This document shows, one piece after another, positions 43,880 through 55,699 of a DNA stretch of 64,000 nt. The notes beneath the pieces are model-generated. The model was not told the DNA's origin, ran no database searches, and worked only from the letters and a program-made list of their open reading frames with translations. The stretch covers positions 7,124,385 through 7,188,384 of the forward strand of contig NW_021167079.1 of assembly GCF_003711515.1 (NCBI RefSeq), written 5' to 3'. The stretch is from Sodiomyces alkalinus F11. Lineage: Eukaryota > Ascomycota > Sordariomycetes > Glomerellales > Plectosphaerellaceae. The position numbers and the translations under genes are program-made. Numbering within the stretch: position 1 is the stretch's first letter; the number at the start of each line of letters is the position of its first letter.

Positions 43880-46167
43880 CTTGGAAGTTTTAAGGACGAG
43901 TCAATATCGATCCTTTGCTGGTTATTGAGCGCGAGTAGCTAGGTCGAGGCGGTGGCGGTGGTGGTGGGGTTCTTATGCTCGTTCTTTTTCTTCCTATCTT
44001 CCCTTTTCCCTGGCTTCTTCCGTTTTTTCTTTTCTGCTCGTCGTTGTTGAACTTTTATTGTTCGTTGTGTTGTTTGGTTCAAGCGGGGGTCATTGGTTGC
44101 TGTGGGGGACGAGGCTCGCAGTGGGGCAATCTTTCGCAGGGCTTCCATGGCGGATAAGGTACCTACGAAATTGAGACAGGTAACAGCTCAGCCTCTCAAT
44201 AAACGAAGTACAAATCCGTCTCTTGTGAAAGCAGTGGACGAAAGTCACAACAAGTGGATTGACCATGTCAAAACTACCTAGGTACGAGAACGATTCCGTA
44301 CTGAAGCTAAGGCAGAGTTTGTTGCGCGATAGCCTGGCAAGGACGTCGTACTCTGCACCGAGAGAAGCTACTATACGAATCGGTACCTCCATAGGTAGGA
44401 AGTACGGATACCTTACAATGCGATTCCTCGTTCGTATGTTGTACACGTAGGTCTTTGTACGGAGTATCTGTACTCTTAATCAGATCCCTGATTGTAGACC
44501 AGGTCGCGCTAGGGATATGGGTACATAACTCTACTTTGATGCAGTTATCTGGGCGTACCGGTAAACCCAACCCTCTACTATTCGACGCAAGACATATACA
44601 GGAATATATGCAGTATCTCGTTACCTGCAAAATGACCTGGTGGAAAAAAATTCTTCCCTCTGCCCTTCTGTCTTGCTATTTGACTTGTTCCCAGAATGTG
44701 GTTTTGTGTTGCCTTTCGATTTCCCAATGAGAGTTTCCAATTTGTCGGAAAAACAATATTACGAGACAGGTTGATCAGCTGCGGTTTGGTCAGCCAATGG
44801 GTCAGCCCAAGGTGGCTTGACACCTGACATGACTACGACCACCCCCATGACCCTTCCGCTACGCCGATTTCCTGTTTCTATCATATGTACATACATAATC
44901 CTCGAATCGTGTCTCTTCCGAAGTTGTTCTGGTACGCCATTTAATCGAGACAAACGTGTCGGTTGATGTTCTTTGAGAGACGAGAACTGAGTAAATACAT
45001 GGTCTTTAAATGAACAAGAATCTGGGTAAAATTCTCAAGAATGCTACGATGTGGATAGGTAACTTCATGTCCTGAAGCATCCAGGGGACATTGGAATACG
45101 TAGGTACAGGATGTCCGTCCTTGAAGCGGGGTGGAGCGGTGTTAGCACAAACCAGGGCGGCCGTATATTCCATGATGACGATCGAATCCGGGTCAATGCA
45201 GGTACTTCCCCCGATATCCTCCACTGTTTGGTTCCACTTGGTGTGCTTTCCCCCTTTTGGTCACCTGTGAGGTGCTCGTCACTCTTGATACCTTGGTCAG
45301 CAGATACCACTTTGTACCTTGGAAGTTATCAACCTTCCCCACAAAGATACCCCTGTCCTCACTTGTAAGCCCCAGAAGCAGAGGTACCTAAGGTGATGAT
45401 GCTGATAGGATGGTTCTTGTTCCTTTGTGTTAATTTTGTCCAGGGACTTTTTTTTCCTCTCCCTCTATTTCGGTCTCTCCCCCAATGTTTGAACCCTGTG
45501 CTGCCTCGACGTTCTTACCTTAGGTATAGTACAGTAGGATGCGTCAGAGCTTCTAGCCCAGCCTTGGCGAACTCTACCTTACTCTTCCATCACTACATAC
45601 TGCTTTCTCGAACTGTTGTCTCCGTCACCTACTCCATCGCTGTCCGTGACCGTCCCGCACTTTTGACGAAAGTATACGATCATTTCAGAAAGGCCGACCA
45701 GGCATCTCGTATCTCACAGCCCTCCTACTCGACCACCGGCCACTTAACAACGAAAGAATCTGCACGCTCCACACCCTCAGGTAACCTGTTAAGCCCTGCC
45801 TCCTTCTTACGACTCGTCAGCGACTGCTCCTTCCTTCGAATTAGCACCACGTCTTAATGCCGTAAACATATTTACTGTGAGTCTCCTTCACCATCTAGCG
45901 TGCGACTTGTCCCACCTTCTCTTCTCTTCCTTTTATTGTGTTTTTATTTTCTCTCTTCTCCTCCTGGGAACAGGCCAGGCCAAATTGAGTCCATGCACAG
46001 CCTTCTCTCGATCACCTCTCGGATGCCTCTGGTGATCTGTCTGGAGGTGGACACTGCTGTCGACTTCTTATTGCCTTGCCCCCCCCAAGGAGACAGTTGA
46101 CGAGTCTTTCTGGCCTCATCCATAAGACCTTCGAAGCTGGGCCGTCGCCCGAAGCTGACGTGCTGAC
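43880..46167. promoter_or_regulatory. Divergent intergenic region CSE1 / TSC2
   Basis: 2.3 kb with no supported gene. A possible 5' UTR intron of TSC2 runs from GTGAGT at about 45,878 to GGAACAG at about 45,973. AAGGTACCT-like words occur at 44,156 and 45,383. Confidence 0.45.
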
Positions 46168-49100
46168 ATGTTCCGCTCTATAGTACCCCGAGGCTTGTTC
46201 AAGTCCGAGAGACAAGTCGAGCATATGCCTCCTTCGCCAGGAGATGTCGCTTCATCTCCAGACTCGAGCCGGCCGGGGGGTCTTGCCAATGTCTTCAAAG
46301 GCTTGACCGGCGGCCGACTGGCCAGATCTCCCCCGCCGAACCTCCAGTCTCCTCCTTCTACCTCGGTCTCCTCGATGGTGCATCCTCCGATAACAATAGG
46401 CATTTCTGGCCTGTCCCTTGACCACACCGCAAGTTTGCAGCAACTCAAGACCGGTTCTCTTCCCGAACGTATCGCCGCCGCCGACTCGCTCCGATATGCC
46501 ATCGCCGAATATCCCTTATGCCCCGTTATCCAGATATGGTATGCTGGGAAGGATCTCATCGACGCTGCCAAGCCGGGTTCTGCTCGAGCCGCCGGTTGGG
46601 ATCTGCTCACAGAGTGTGTCAAGCATGGGTCGGCTACCGACCTCGAGCGGAAAGAGTTCTTCCAAACCCTAACCGCCCCCGCGCACCCGGAAGATTTCCA
46701 TCTGCAACTCGCCGCGCTGGTTGATCTGACCAAGAACGGTCGCGACCTCTCAGGGTTCGACTACGAGGTCATCCCCCTCCTCCGAAGATGGCTACACGAA
46801 GCCTACCGCGCCGTCAGGGTCGCGAGGAAGCAGGCCAGTCGAGAGGCCAAGAAGAACGGCAAATCGCGCGCATCGGTGGCTGGAGAAGAGAAGAATCTCC
46901 AGCAACTCTTTGTATTCATCGTTCATGTCATCAAGTTTAGTTCCAGTGTGGCAGATGAGCCCACCATGGCCGGGCTCGTCAATGTTCTCGTCGCCATCTG
47001 TCTGAGCACCAACGTGGAAGAACACATTCAAGCTTGCATCGGCGTCATCGACACCATCTTCACCTTCGCCTCGCTGCCCGACGAGAGCTTCAAGCAATGC
47101 GTCCTCCTGATGTCGTCCATTTTCTGCCTGGTCCCTGGCCTTCACAAGCCGGCCTGGCACACCCTGACCATCATGCTAAAATCCCACCATGGTCACGCCA
47201 CTGTGAGGGTTCTGCTCGACCTCCTCGCCAGTCTCCCGGCCGATGGCAGTAGCAGAGGCAAGCAAACGAGGGATATTCGCGGCGCCCTGGCCGTCATCGA
47301 GAAGCTCTTATCCAAGGGCCTGGACAAAGCATACCCGGCCATTCCGTTTGCGCCCCTGGTCGATGCATTAGCTGCCGCCGTTCGGAGCACTCCCTCGGGT
47401 CGCGTGCACTGCGCCGTCCTAAAACTCATCAACTCGCTTTTTGATAAGGGCGACGGCACACTCCATCCCTTGATCGTCGAGGAAGACTGGAATGCCGTGC
47501 TGGCCGTCGCGGCCGACTGTTTCCAGAAGACTCCCCCTTCTGCCGCCGCAGGTTTCATTTTGGTCGATGCAGATGCCATGTCGATTTCGACAACCTCTTT
47601 CGATTCGGATCAACCGGATGACGCCATCAGACGTGAGCTGCTGCGTCTCGTCGCTCGGCTCGAGCAGTTGATGACGAATAAGACGGCCGAATTTGTTCCG
47701 CGCCAAGTGGTTATCGACTTTCTGAAGGACATGCACACGCTGCTACCCGATTCCACCGTTCGCGTCGTCCTCGCTTATTTCCAGGAGTTCAGGTGCTGCT
47801 GCCCATCAGATCCCGAATGGGAGGAGCACGTTGCCTTGGTACGCCAAAGCTTCTTCTTCAACCGGAGACGAAGCTCGGAAATCCGACTGCTCGCCCTGGA
47901 GTTAATCACGGAAGCTTATGAGATGATGGAACTCGTCGGCGAGGACATGGGCGAGGAGTGCGTACCGAGACTCATCAAGGACACACTAAGCGGGATCGCG
48001 GAGGAAACCGATATTTCCATCTTGGAGGCGCTCGTATCGCTTACGGTCGACGTTGCCGTTGCCGCCGGCCTGGAACTGTTCAACTACATCATTTGTACTC
48101 TGGAAGCTGTTGTGGCGAACGACCGTTTCGTTTCGCCCGTGCCCATGGCAGGACACCCATCAACCATAGCTGCCGCGCCGTCGCCCGACGGGGATCGACT
48201 CTCGCCCGATCCGGAGAAAACAATATCCGTCGTCGTGACCAAAGGTTACGTTAAGCTCTTCATGCGCTGCATGAATACGGATGGTGTCAAGGGTGGCCGA
48301 CTTTTCGAAGTGCTGGTTAACGTGGCCAGGGCACCGCACTGCAAGACGAGCGCTCGAATCCTGGCGATGGAGCTTCTCTTCCGGCTTCGGGCCGACTGGA
48401 CGGGGTGCGTCTTCCTCACCCTGGATACGGAATGTGACGGGCTCGCAAGCTGTCTTCACCGGACCGAAGCCGCAATGGCGCGAAAACAAAACGGCGATGC
48501 CAGCCAGGCGAACCGGTCATCGAGGGCCGACTACGGGGCGCCTTCACGATCATCACGAGCCGTCTCGTTCAGCCACGCTGGTCCGCATGACCGAACACAG
48601 GCTTTGCGCTCTGCTAGCGGCAACAAACAGCCTGCTCCGACGTACAAGCCGCTCTGGCTCCTGTCCGATTCGGGCGCCCTGCCGGAACCCCCTTCCAGCA
48701 TTGCTAGTACGGTCTTGGTGTCGCACTCTGCACCTGTAGACCGCTTTCTTTCCAACTCGGACGAGGCTTCGGACACAGGGAAGCCCGTGACTCAGGTAGT
48801 AGCGCTCAACGTGGCAGCATGGCTCGAGAGTGTCATACATATTTTCGAGCACGGCGCGAACTGGGAGGTCTACAGCATGGTGTTGGTGTACCTCCCGTCG
48901 CAACTAAGCAATCATGCATTTTTCCGAGGGGCGCTTTCCCAGGTGCAAGACCTCCGCCGGCTTCTATGCGAGCAGATACGCCTGAACGCGTTCCAGGAAG
49001 CGCCGATTGCCACCGGATTACGGCGCGCCGACGTGGCCATCTGCCTGTTCCACAGCCTGACCATGATCTTGAGCTACCACGAGCATTTCCAGAAAGATCA

Positions 49101-51150
49101 AGAGGATGAGATTGTCCGTGCTTTTGTGCACGGGATATCGACCTGGGAGAGGTGCGCCAAGTACTGCATTCATGCGTTGACCATCTGCTGCCACGAGCTG
49201 CCGCTCTCGACGAGCAAGTGCCTCGTTCAGATGCTCCAGAAGATGAGCCAGATCATTACGCAACCCCACGTTGCCATGCACATCCTCGAGTTCCTGGCGG
49301 GCCTTAGCAGGCTGCACAATCTCTACGTGAATTTCCGAGAAGACGAGTACCGCATTGTCTTTGGTATCTGCATGAGGTACCTCCAGTACGTGCGCGACAA
49401 GACGCAGTCGCAAAGGGCCGGCGAGACACCGACGGCAACAACAACACCCATGCCGACGCCGGGCCTAACGCCGCCGAACGCCGCAGATGGCGTCCACCCA
49501 AGTGCCACGGACGACCTTCCGCAATATGTTTATGCGCTGGCACATCACGTCATCACGTTTTGGTTCCTAGCTCTGAAACTCCCGGATCGTGCCAACCATG
49601 TCGGCTGGATCGCCAAGAACCTCTTTACCGAGGTGGACGCCATGCCCAGCGCAGAAGAGCAGGCTATGGTGACGATTGACTTCATGCAGCGTGTGACCTA
49701 TGCCGACGCGGGCGAATCCTGTCCCGACCCGCTATTCACGAAGGAGCGGTTTGGCGACATCCAGACTCGGAGGTGGTTGATGGGGAACAGCATCGTCGCG
49801 ATCGAGCAAGCCACGGCGACGGGATGGGCGCAGATCACCAAGCGGCAACCGTCAGGGACGTCGTCCTACATCATCCGGGAGAACTTCCGACCTCCCCCGG
49901 CTCACCAGATCCAGAACACGCCGGACGCGACAAGAGATGTTGGGCAAAATCAGAGTGTGCTCCCGAGTCACTTGATGGTGCAACTGATGACGACCATACC
50001 CCAGACGTTCGAAGCGCTCCGGCCCGTGCCCTTGCCCGACGACGATGCCGTTCAACGGTCGCTCCGGGTATTCGACCGGCTCGCCACGGTGGATGGGCAC
50101 AAAGTCGGCGTGATCTACGTCGGGGAGGGCCAGACGGAGGAAGCCGAGATCTTGGCCAACGTGTCAGGAAGCAGCGATTACCTGGCATTTCTGGAAGGCC
50201 TGGGCACGCTCACGGAACTCAAGGATGCCAAGTTCAATACGCAGGGACTGGACAAGACGTCGGACGTTGATGGGCAGTACACATTCTGCTGGCGCGACAA
50301 GGTAACGGAGATGGTGTTCCACGTGACGACGCAGATGCCGACGAGGCTGGAGACGGATCCGCAGTGCATCCACAAGAAGAGGCACATCGGGAACGACTTT
50401 GTCAACATCATCTTCAACGATTCGGGCCTGCCGTTCAAGTTTGATACGTTCCCGAGCGATTTTAATTACGTCAACATTGTGATCACGCCCGAGTCGCGAG
50501 CGTCGTTCGTGGCGAGCCGCGAAGCGCCTCCGCCGGGCAAGGAAAAGCGGATGCCTTTCTACAAGGTCCAGCTCCTGAGCAAGCCGGGCTTCCCGGTCAT
50601 TTCTCCGGCGTCCGAAACCAAGATGGTATCTCTGAAGGCGCTCCCCAGCTCCACGCGGCTTCTCGCCCTCAATGCCTCGGTCTTCTCTCACGTCTGGAGC
50701 AACCGAGGAGGGGCGGATAATGTGAGCTCATGGCGCAACCGACTTCGCGAGATTCGACGACTGCGCGAGAAGTACGGGCCCAGGGTGGCGAACGGTATGG
50801 TGCCACAGGAAGGAGTGGCGGCACTGGGCGGCCACGGGCACCTGAACAGCAGCGCATCACCGTCATCGCCAGCGGCCGCTTTCGGGGCTCATGGAGGGAT
50901 CCTCGGAGCGGCATCACACTCGCAAGCGGCGCCCGAGTCGTCCAGGCCGGGGAGCAGCGTGCGCGATAGTTTCGGCAGCAGTCTCCGGCGGTCATCGGTG
51001 GCGACATTCTTCACGGGAACGAGCGAGCAGGTGTCGCAGCGCAACTCGTTGCTCTCGTCGACGATGACGACGATGCACGATGCAGACGCAGCACCTGCGA
51101 ACGGACTTGATTCTCTCGTCGAGTCGGTTGACTTTTCCAAGTGGGCGTAA
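46168..51150 (+). CDS. TSC2: Tuberin homologue (Tsc2), Rheb GTPase-activating protein
   Basis: One uninterrupted exon of 1660 residues. An in-frame TGA four codons upstream (46156) fixes ATG 46168 (MFRSIVPRGLFKSERQ) as the first possible Met. Most of the protein is helical HEAT-like tuberin sequence. The Rap/Ran-GAP domain lies at about 1300-1540: HKVGVIYVGEGQTEE, FCWRDKVTEMVFHVTTQMPT, then KKRHIGNDFVNIIFNDSG, where Asn1409 matches the catalytic asparagine thumb of human TSC2 (N1643). YVNIVITPES and FYKVQLLSKPGFP follow. A Ser-rich tail with RRSSVATFF and RNSLLSS ends SLVESVDFSKWA. With Tsc1, Tsc2 inactivates Rheb and so restrains TORC1 in response to nutrients, and in fission yeast affects amino-acid uptake. 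Absence of introns in a gene this long is unusual next to its intron-bearing neighbours. Confidence 0.96.
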   Translation: MFRSIVPRGLFKSERQVEHMPPSPGDVASSPDSSRPGGLANVFKGLTGGRLARSPPPNLQSPPSTSVSSMVHPPITIGISGLSLDHTASLQQLKTGSLPERIAAADSLRYAIAEYPLCPVIQIWYAGKDLIDAAKPGSARAAGWDLLTECVKHGSATDLERKEFFQTLTAPAHPEDFHLQLAALVDLTKNGRDLSGFDYEVIPLLRRWLHEAYRAVRVARKQASREAKKNGKSRASVAGEEKNLQQLFVFIVHVIKFSSSVADEPTMAGLVNVLVAICLSTNVEEHIQACIGVIDTIFTFASLPDESFKQCVLLMSSIFCLVPGLHKPAWHTLTIMLKSHHGHATVRVLLDLLASLPADGSSRGKQTRDIRGALAVIEKLLSKGLDKAYPAIPFAPLVDALAAAVRSTPSGRVHCAVLKLINSLFDKGDGTLHPLIVEEDWNAVLAVAADCFQKTPPSAAAGFILVDADAMSISTTSFDSDQPDDAIRRELLRLVARLEQLMTNKTAEFVPRQVVIDFLKDMHTLLPDSTVRVVLAYFQEFRCCCPSDPEWEEHVALVRQSFFFNRRRSSEIRLLALELITEAYEMMELVGEDMGEECVPRLIKDTLSGIAEETDISILEALVSLTVDVAVAAGLELFNYIICTLEAVVANDRFVSPVPMAGHPSTIAAAPSPDGDRLSPDPEKTISVVVTKGYVKLFMRCMNTDGVKGGRLFEVLVNVARAPHCKTSARILAMELLFRLRADWTGCVFLTLDTECDGLASCLHRTEAAMARKQNGDASQANRSSRADYGAPSRSSRAVSFSHAGPHDRTQALRSASGNKQPAPTYKPLWLLSDSGALPEPPSSIASTVLVSHSAPVDRFLSNSDEASDTGKPVTQVVALNVAAWLESVIHIFEHGANWEVYSMVLVYLPSQLSNHAFFRGALSQVQDLRRLLCEQIRLNAFQEAPIATGLRRADVAICLFHSLTMILSYHEHFQKDQEDEIVRAFVHGISTWERCAKYCIHALTICCHELPLSTSKCLVQMLQKMSQIITQPHVAMHILEFLAGLSRLHNLYVNFREDEYRIVFGICMRYLQYVRDKTQSQRAGETPTATTTPMPTPGLTPPNAADGVHPSATDDLPQYVYALAHHVITFWFLALKLPDRANHVGWIAKNLFTEVDAMPSAEEQAMVTIDFMQRVTYADAGESCPDPLFTKERFGDIQTRRWLMGNSIVAIEQATATGWAQITKRQPSGTSSYIIRENFRPPPAHQIQNTPDATRDVGQNQSVLPSHLMVQLMTTIPQTFEALRPVPLPDDDAVQRSLRVFDRLATVDGHKVGVIYVGEGQTEEAEILANVSGSSDYLAFLEGLGTLTELKDAKFNTQGLDKTSDVDGQYTFCWRDKVTEMVFHVTTQMPTRLETDPQCIHKKRHIGNDFVNIIFNDSGLPFKFDTFPSDFNYVNIVITPESRASFVASREAPPPGKEKRMPFYKVQLLSKPGFPVISPASETKMVSLKALPSSTRLLALNASVFSHVWSNRGGADNVSSWRNRLREIRRLREKYGPRVANGMVPQEGVAALGGHGHLNSSASPSSPAAAFGAHGGILGAASHSQAAPESSRPGSSVRDSFGSSLRRSSVATFFTGTSEQVSQRNSLLSSTMTTMHDADAAPANGLDSLVESVDFSKWA

Positions 51151-52920
51151 ATAGGGAGCGGCTCGAGGAACAGTAGCTAAGTGGGCAGAGGAAGGGGGCG
51201 GGGGGCGGCAGGACACCCTAGACATCATTCATGGCCGGGGGTTAGGGAATACGGGACCAATCCGCGGCGCTACCAGGGATGATACCATGAAAAGTTGATG
51301 ATTTTGCTTGCTTACAGTTGCCTGCCTGGCGTCTTTGCTGTTCTTACTCTGAGATCCATATACGCCCTAAACATCTCGAGGACGAGAGGACGCTGTCTCC
51401 TCACACCAAGTGTCCAAACGTCTTTAAAATAACCTGCTAAAAACAGGAGTGTTGGTTATCTTGTCCCGGCTTGAGCAAAAGACCATACTTACATGTCTCG
51501 AGACTAATTCAATCCCATTCAAGACAGATTATATCAGCCTGAACATGACTGAGCGTGAAGTTGTACGGGAATTACCCTTGCGGTGGTGAGCCGAACAAAA
51601 CAGTCCGTCCTGCTGACCAACTACCAAGGACGGTATAGGTACCTTAGGTAGCTTACGGATAAAGGTGGTAGCGTAGGTCACCCAGACCGCGGACCGACAG
51701 TCTCGTGGAAAACGACGCTGTACCCCTGTAGTTTCGGTGTTTGCCGGTCCTGTCACCACCCGATTCGTCCGTTCATCCATTCTGCTGGGATTCGGCTTTG
51801 GAACCTTGGAAGACCCTCAAACTCGGTTCAGGGAGAAGACTGACGTCTATACATTGTACTCTGTAGATATCCTATGGATAAGGTACTCAGTCGGGACTTG
51901 GAATATGGTAGGGACCTTAATTATCGGCATCTTATGGTGTGGCAGGTCTCATGATATGTCTCGGTAAGAAGAGAGCCGGTTTGTTTGTTCTTCGTCCTTC
52001 GTCCCTCGTCCTTTGTCATTTGTACTCGTACTCCGTATCCCCGTCATTACTGCGTACTCGATGGACCAAAACACAACGGAAACTCAGCATGCAAGCATGG
52101 CTGTAGGCAAGATAGCAGCCAAATTTACGGATGCGGTGTATCCCGCCGAACGGAGAACAGGCAGATTTGACCGAGTCAGCTGATGCCATTTAGATTTTCC
52201 ACCGTGTACCCAATCCGGCATAAGCTAAGGTAGGTGGGCTTCTCATCAAGTGATGGACGGGCTTTAGGCTCTTGCCCCTTAATTAGTCCATCTTTCTAGA
52301 AGTACATGTATGTAGGTACCTCCCTATCAACATTCAGTACCCCTTCTAGCCCTCCTGCGATAGTGAGCCCCCCCACCTAATGAAATTCTTTGTATTACCT
52401 ATCCCATCCCCTCCCACCGCGTACCACTGGGTAGCCGTGTACCACTGCCATGGCTACCCGTCCATTACCTGCATACCTTCCATACACATTACCTCACTTC
52501 CTTCCCCCTTCCCAAAAAGTTCCGTTCCTTCCTATCATACCCAGATATTGCTTAAAGAAACCAACCACGCGGTCGTTCTTTCTCTCTTTCCCCTTTACTC
52601 TATCCCAACAGCTCTTTCACGTTTTCTCATTCTCATCCCTCCATTTTTTCCTTCTCTACCTCTTTTTCTTCCTTTCTTCTCCCACTCTTCCATCAACTGA
52701 TATTAACGTCCGTTACTCTCAGAGTACCTCAACGTACTATCTCTGAGAGTGCATATCATCCTTTAAAGCCTCTGCGCGCATATTCCACTCGCTGCCTTTA
52801 TTTCTACCCATCACTTCCCGTGCGACGCAGCCTAGGACAGCCCGATCGACGCATCAGAACCATCCACGATAACTAGGCAAACCTGACCCGTGGAGAAAGA
52901 CAATATAGCAGCGAGAATCC
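51151..52920. other. Intergenic region TSC2 / mevalonate kinase
   Basis: 1.77 kb with no supported gene. It contains the TSC2 3' UTR, a TAGGTACCTTAGGTA word near 51,637, and a pyrimidine-rich (TTC/CCTT) promoter-like stretch at 52,560-52,690 upstream of the mevalonate kinase start. Confidence 0.5.
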
Positions 52921-54635
52921 ATGCATGGGTGCGAATCGGACATGAGGAACATGGCGGACGGGGTCAACGGCAGCTCGGGAGGCAGCAGCAACGCTAATGG
53001 CGTTCATGGCGTTCATGGCAACGGCAACGTTGTTAATGGCAATAATGGCCCAGCCTATGTGAATGGAAACCCCCAGCTTGCCCATCGACTGAAGGCTCAA
53101 CGTAAGGCATCAAGCCCAATGGCCCCGACCTTTATGGTTTCTGCGCCGGGCAAGGTCATTGTCTTCGGGGAGCATGCGGTTGTCCATGGAAAGGTGAGCA
53201 ATCTCTACCCGACTCGTCTCTACCTTTTACCCCTCCTTGCCCGCCTTTTCCCTTTTTTTCCTTTTCTTTTCTTTCTTTTTCTCCCCCTACTAGGGCCGTA
53301 CGATTGTCCTTGTGTACCGCTCCCTTACAAGACTCAACTGACACCGCGTTACAGGCTGCGATTGCTGCTGCCATATCCATGCGCTCGTACCTACACGTAA
53401 CCACTCTCTCCAAGTCTCGAAGGACCATATCTCTCCGCTTCCCCGACATCGGCCTCGAGCACACGTGGAACATCGACGATCTGCCATGGGAGCTGTTTCA
53501 CAGCCCGGCCAAGAAGAAATACTACTACAGCCTCGTGACCGGGCTGGATGACGAACTCGTCGCCGCCCTCCAGCCCTATCTCGCCACCATATCACCCCAC
53601 AAGCAGGGAGAGGCGCGCAAGGTGCACCAGAATGCCGCTCTTGGCTTCCTCTATCTGTTCCTGTCTCTCGGGAGCCAGTCATTCCCGGGCTGCCTGTACA
53701 CGCTACGATCTACCATCCCTATCGGGGCTGGACTCGGAAGCAGTGCGTCCATCGCGGTGTGCGTGGCCGCCGCCCTGCTCCTGCAGCTGCGGACGCTGTC
53801 GGGCCCCCACCCGGACCAGCCTGCGGAGGAGGCCCTCCTGCAGCTCGAACGCATCAACCGCTGGGCCTTTGTGTACGAAATGTGCATCCACGGCAACCCC
53901 TCGGGTGTCGACAACACCGTCGCGACGCAAGGCAAAGCCGTGGTGTTTCAGCGCACCGATTACACCAAGCCCCCGACGGTGCGACCGCTGTGGGATTTCC
54001 CGGAGCTCCCGCTGCTCCTCATCGATACCATGCAGGCCAAGTCGACGGCGAACGAAGTGGCCAAAGTGGCCCGGCTGCGCGACACGCACCCGAACCTCGT
54101 GGGCAGCATCCTGGATGCCATTGACCGGGTCACGGGAACGGCGGACACGCTCCTGGGCGACGACTTTGATGCCGAGGACGAGGACAACCTGCGCCAGATT
54201 GGCGAGCTCATGACTATCAATCACGGCTTGCTGGTGTCGTTGGGCGTGTCGCACCCGCGCCTGGAGCGCATCCGCGAGCTGGTGGACCACGAGGGCATCG
54301 GTTGGACCAAGCTCACGGGGGCCGGAGGCGGCGGGTGCTCCATCACGCTTCTCCGGCCGGGCATCGGCCCTGCCAAGTTGGTTCGCTTGTACGGCCAGCT
54401 CCAGGAGGAAGGGTACCGGACATTTGAGATGACGCTCGGGGGGGATGGCGTCGGCGTGCTGTGGCCGGCTGTGCTCAAGAACGGCATGGACGAGGATCAC
54501 GCCGGCGGCATGGAAATTGACCTGGAGAAGTTCCTCAATGCCGAGGGCAACGAGGGCGTGGAGCGGCTAGTGGGCGTACACGGCAGCACGGGCGAGAGGG
54601 GGGGCTGGAAGTTTTGGAGGGTTGAGAATGAGTGA
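52921..54635 (+). CDS. ERG12: Mevalonate kinase
   Basis: Two exons, 52921-53193 and 53355-54635 (GTGAGC...ACAG intron, phase 0), give 517 residues. ATP phosphorylates mevalonate at C5, an early step of sterol and isoprenoid synthesis. GHMP-kinase motifs are intact: SAPGKVIVFGEHAVVHGK (motif 1), IPIGAGLGSSASIAV (motif 2), HGNPSGVDNTVATQG with the catalytic Asp, and KLTGAGGGGCSITLL (motif 3). The N-terminus is extended by about 70 residues of Gly/Asn/His-rich low-complexity sequence (NGVHGVHGNGNVVNGNNG); nearby Mets at residues 8 and 11 are alternative starts. An acidic insertion (GDDFDAEDEDNLR) lies before motif 3. The gene sits about 1 kb upstream of a protein prenyltransferase subunit, a user of its pathway's products. 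Confidence 0.96.
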
Positions 54636-55699
54636 TGGCATGGCTTTCTCCCGCGGACCTAATGGCGATGCTTACAGGCGAGTGGCGTGGGATGTACGGA
54701 TGAGCGGATGAGGAGGTGAGGAGATGAGGGAGATGAGGAGCATGATGCCTTGGGCCGGGTTTCTTCGACCTTTGCCCCCAACGAGAACCAGGTGGGTTCT
54801 CTTTGCTTCTTCTTCTTTTCCCTCTAGCTCTTTTTTTCTTCTTCCTCTATTATCTTTTATTTTTGTGTATTTTCTTTTCTTTGCTTTTCGATTTTTTTTT
54901 TTTTTTTTTTTTTTTTGCCCAGCTTGCCTCTTTACGGGTTTCTTTTTTCTTTGCACCACGGACCGGAAGAGGGAAAACCAAGAGCAAAGGGAGGGGAAAG
55001 GGGGGGTTTAGGAAAATGCCCTGACATACGCATGGGCAAGAAGGACAACGGCCTCTCGGCAGGCTGGGATACTGTATCACTACATACCTTATTTATTTGC
55101 CTCGGACACTAGCTGATCACTACCTCCGTACTTTTTAGTGTTTATTAGATGGATGCATTGCATTGCAAAACATGCAGCACTCATCTGCACTCTACTTGCT
55201 ATTCCGTTATTACTCAACTGGCTTTGCCTTGGACTAAGGTATAGAGGTATTACTCGCCAACCAACGTGCTTACCAAGACGTAGTCACGTAGCATTGCAGC
55301 TCTGATGAGGACAAGGGATACATTGAGGAAGATGAGTGGCGTCCTGTAAGGCAAGGAGGAAACGAAGGTCTATAATCGGGTAATTGGCCTCTACCTTAGT
55401 GCATATGAGGATGTATTGTTCTCTTCACTTCCACCCACGAATACATTGTTCTACAAGTCCTAGGGAGCCAAGGAGACGAATTCCGGGGTCCGCTTGGTGG
55501 TCCGCTTGGTGGTCCGGGCTCCCTGATCCGAACCCCCCCGGGGGGTGTGCAGGTGGGGCACTACCCGTAGATACGTACCTTTTTGTATGATTTTCGCGGG
55601 GTCCTTCACCACCAAAGCCCAAAGCTCCCCGCCATCACCTTTTTCAGCTCCTATCCCACCTCCATCGATCTTTCTCTTCGGCAAGTCTAGCCCGCAGAA
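54636..55699. other. Intergenic region ERG12 / RAM2
   Basis: About 1.06 kb with no supported gene. It holds the ERG12 3' UTR, a 25-T run, and three GGTCCGCTTGGT-like units at about 55,488-55,520 shortly before the next gene. Confidence 0.5.
54892..54916 (+). repeat. Poly(T) run of 25
   Basis: An uninterrupted run of T in a pyrimidine-rich stretch about 260 bp after the ERG12 stop. There is no coding element around it, so I do not call a retroelement tail. Confidence 0.95.

Noticed and set aside
46116..51140. Numerous antisense and shifted frames across TSC2 and other GC-rich genes
   Set aside because: These are shadows of high third-position GC in the real genes; none carries an independent motif.
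54892..54916. Poly(T) run as the tail of a minus-strand retroelement
   Set aside because: No adjacent reverse-transcriptase remnant or target duplication was seen; it is part of a general pyrimidine-rich stretch.
55488..55520. GGTCCGCTTGGT direct repeats as a regulatory operator
   Set aside because: Only about three short copies with no known factor; listed as plain sequence repetition upstream of RAM2.
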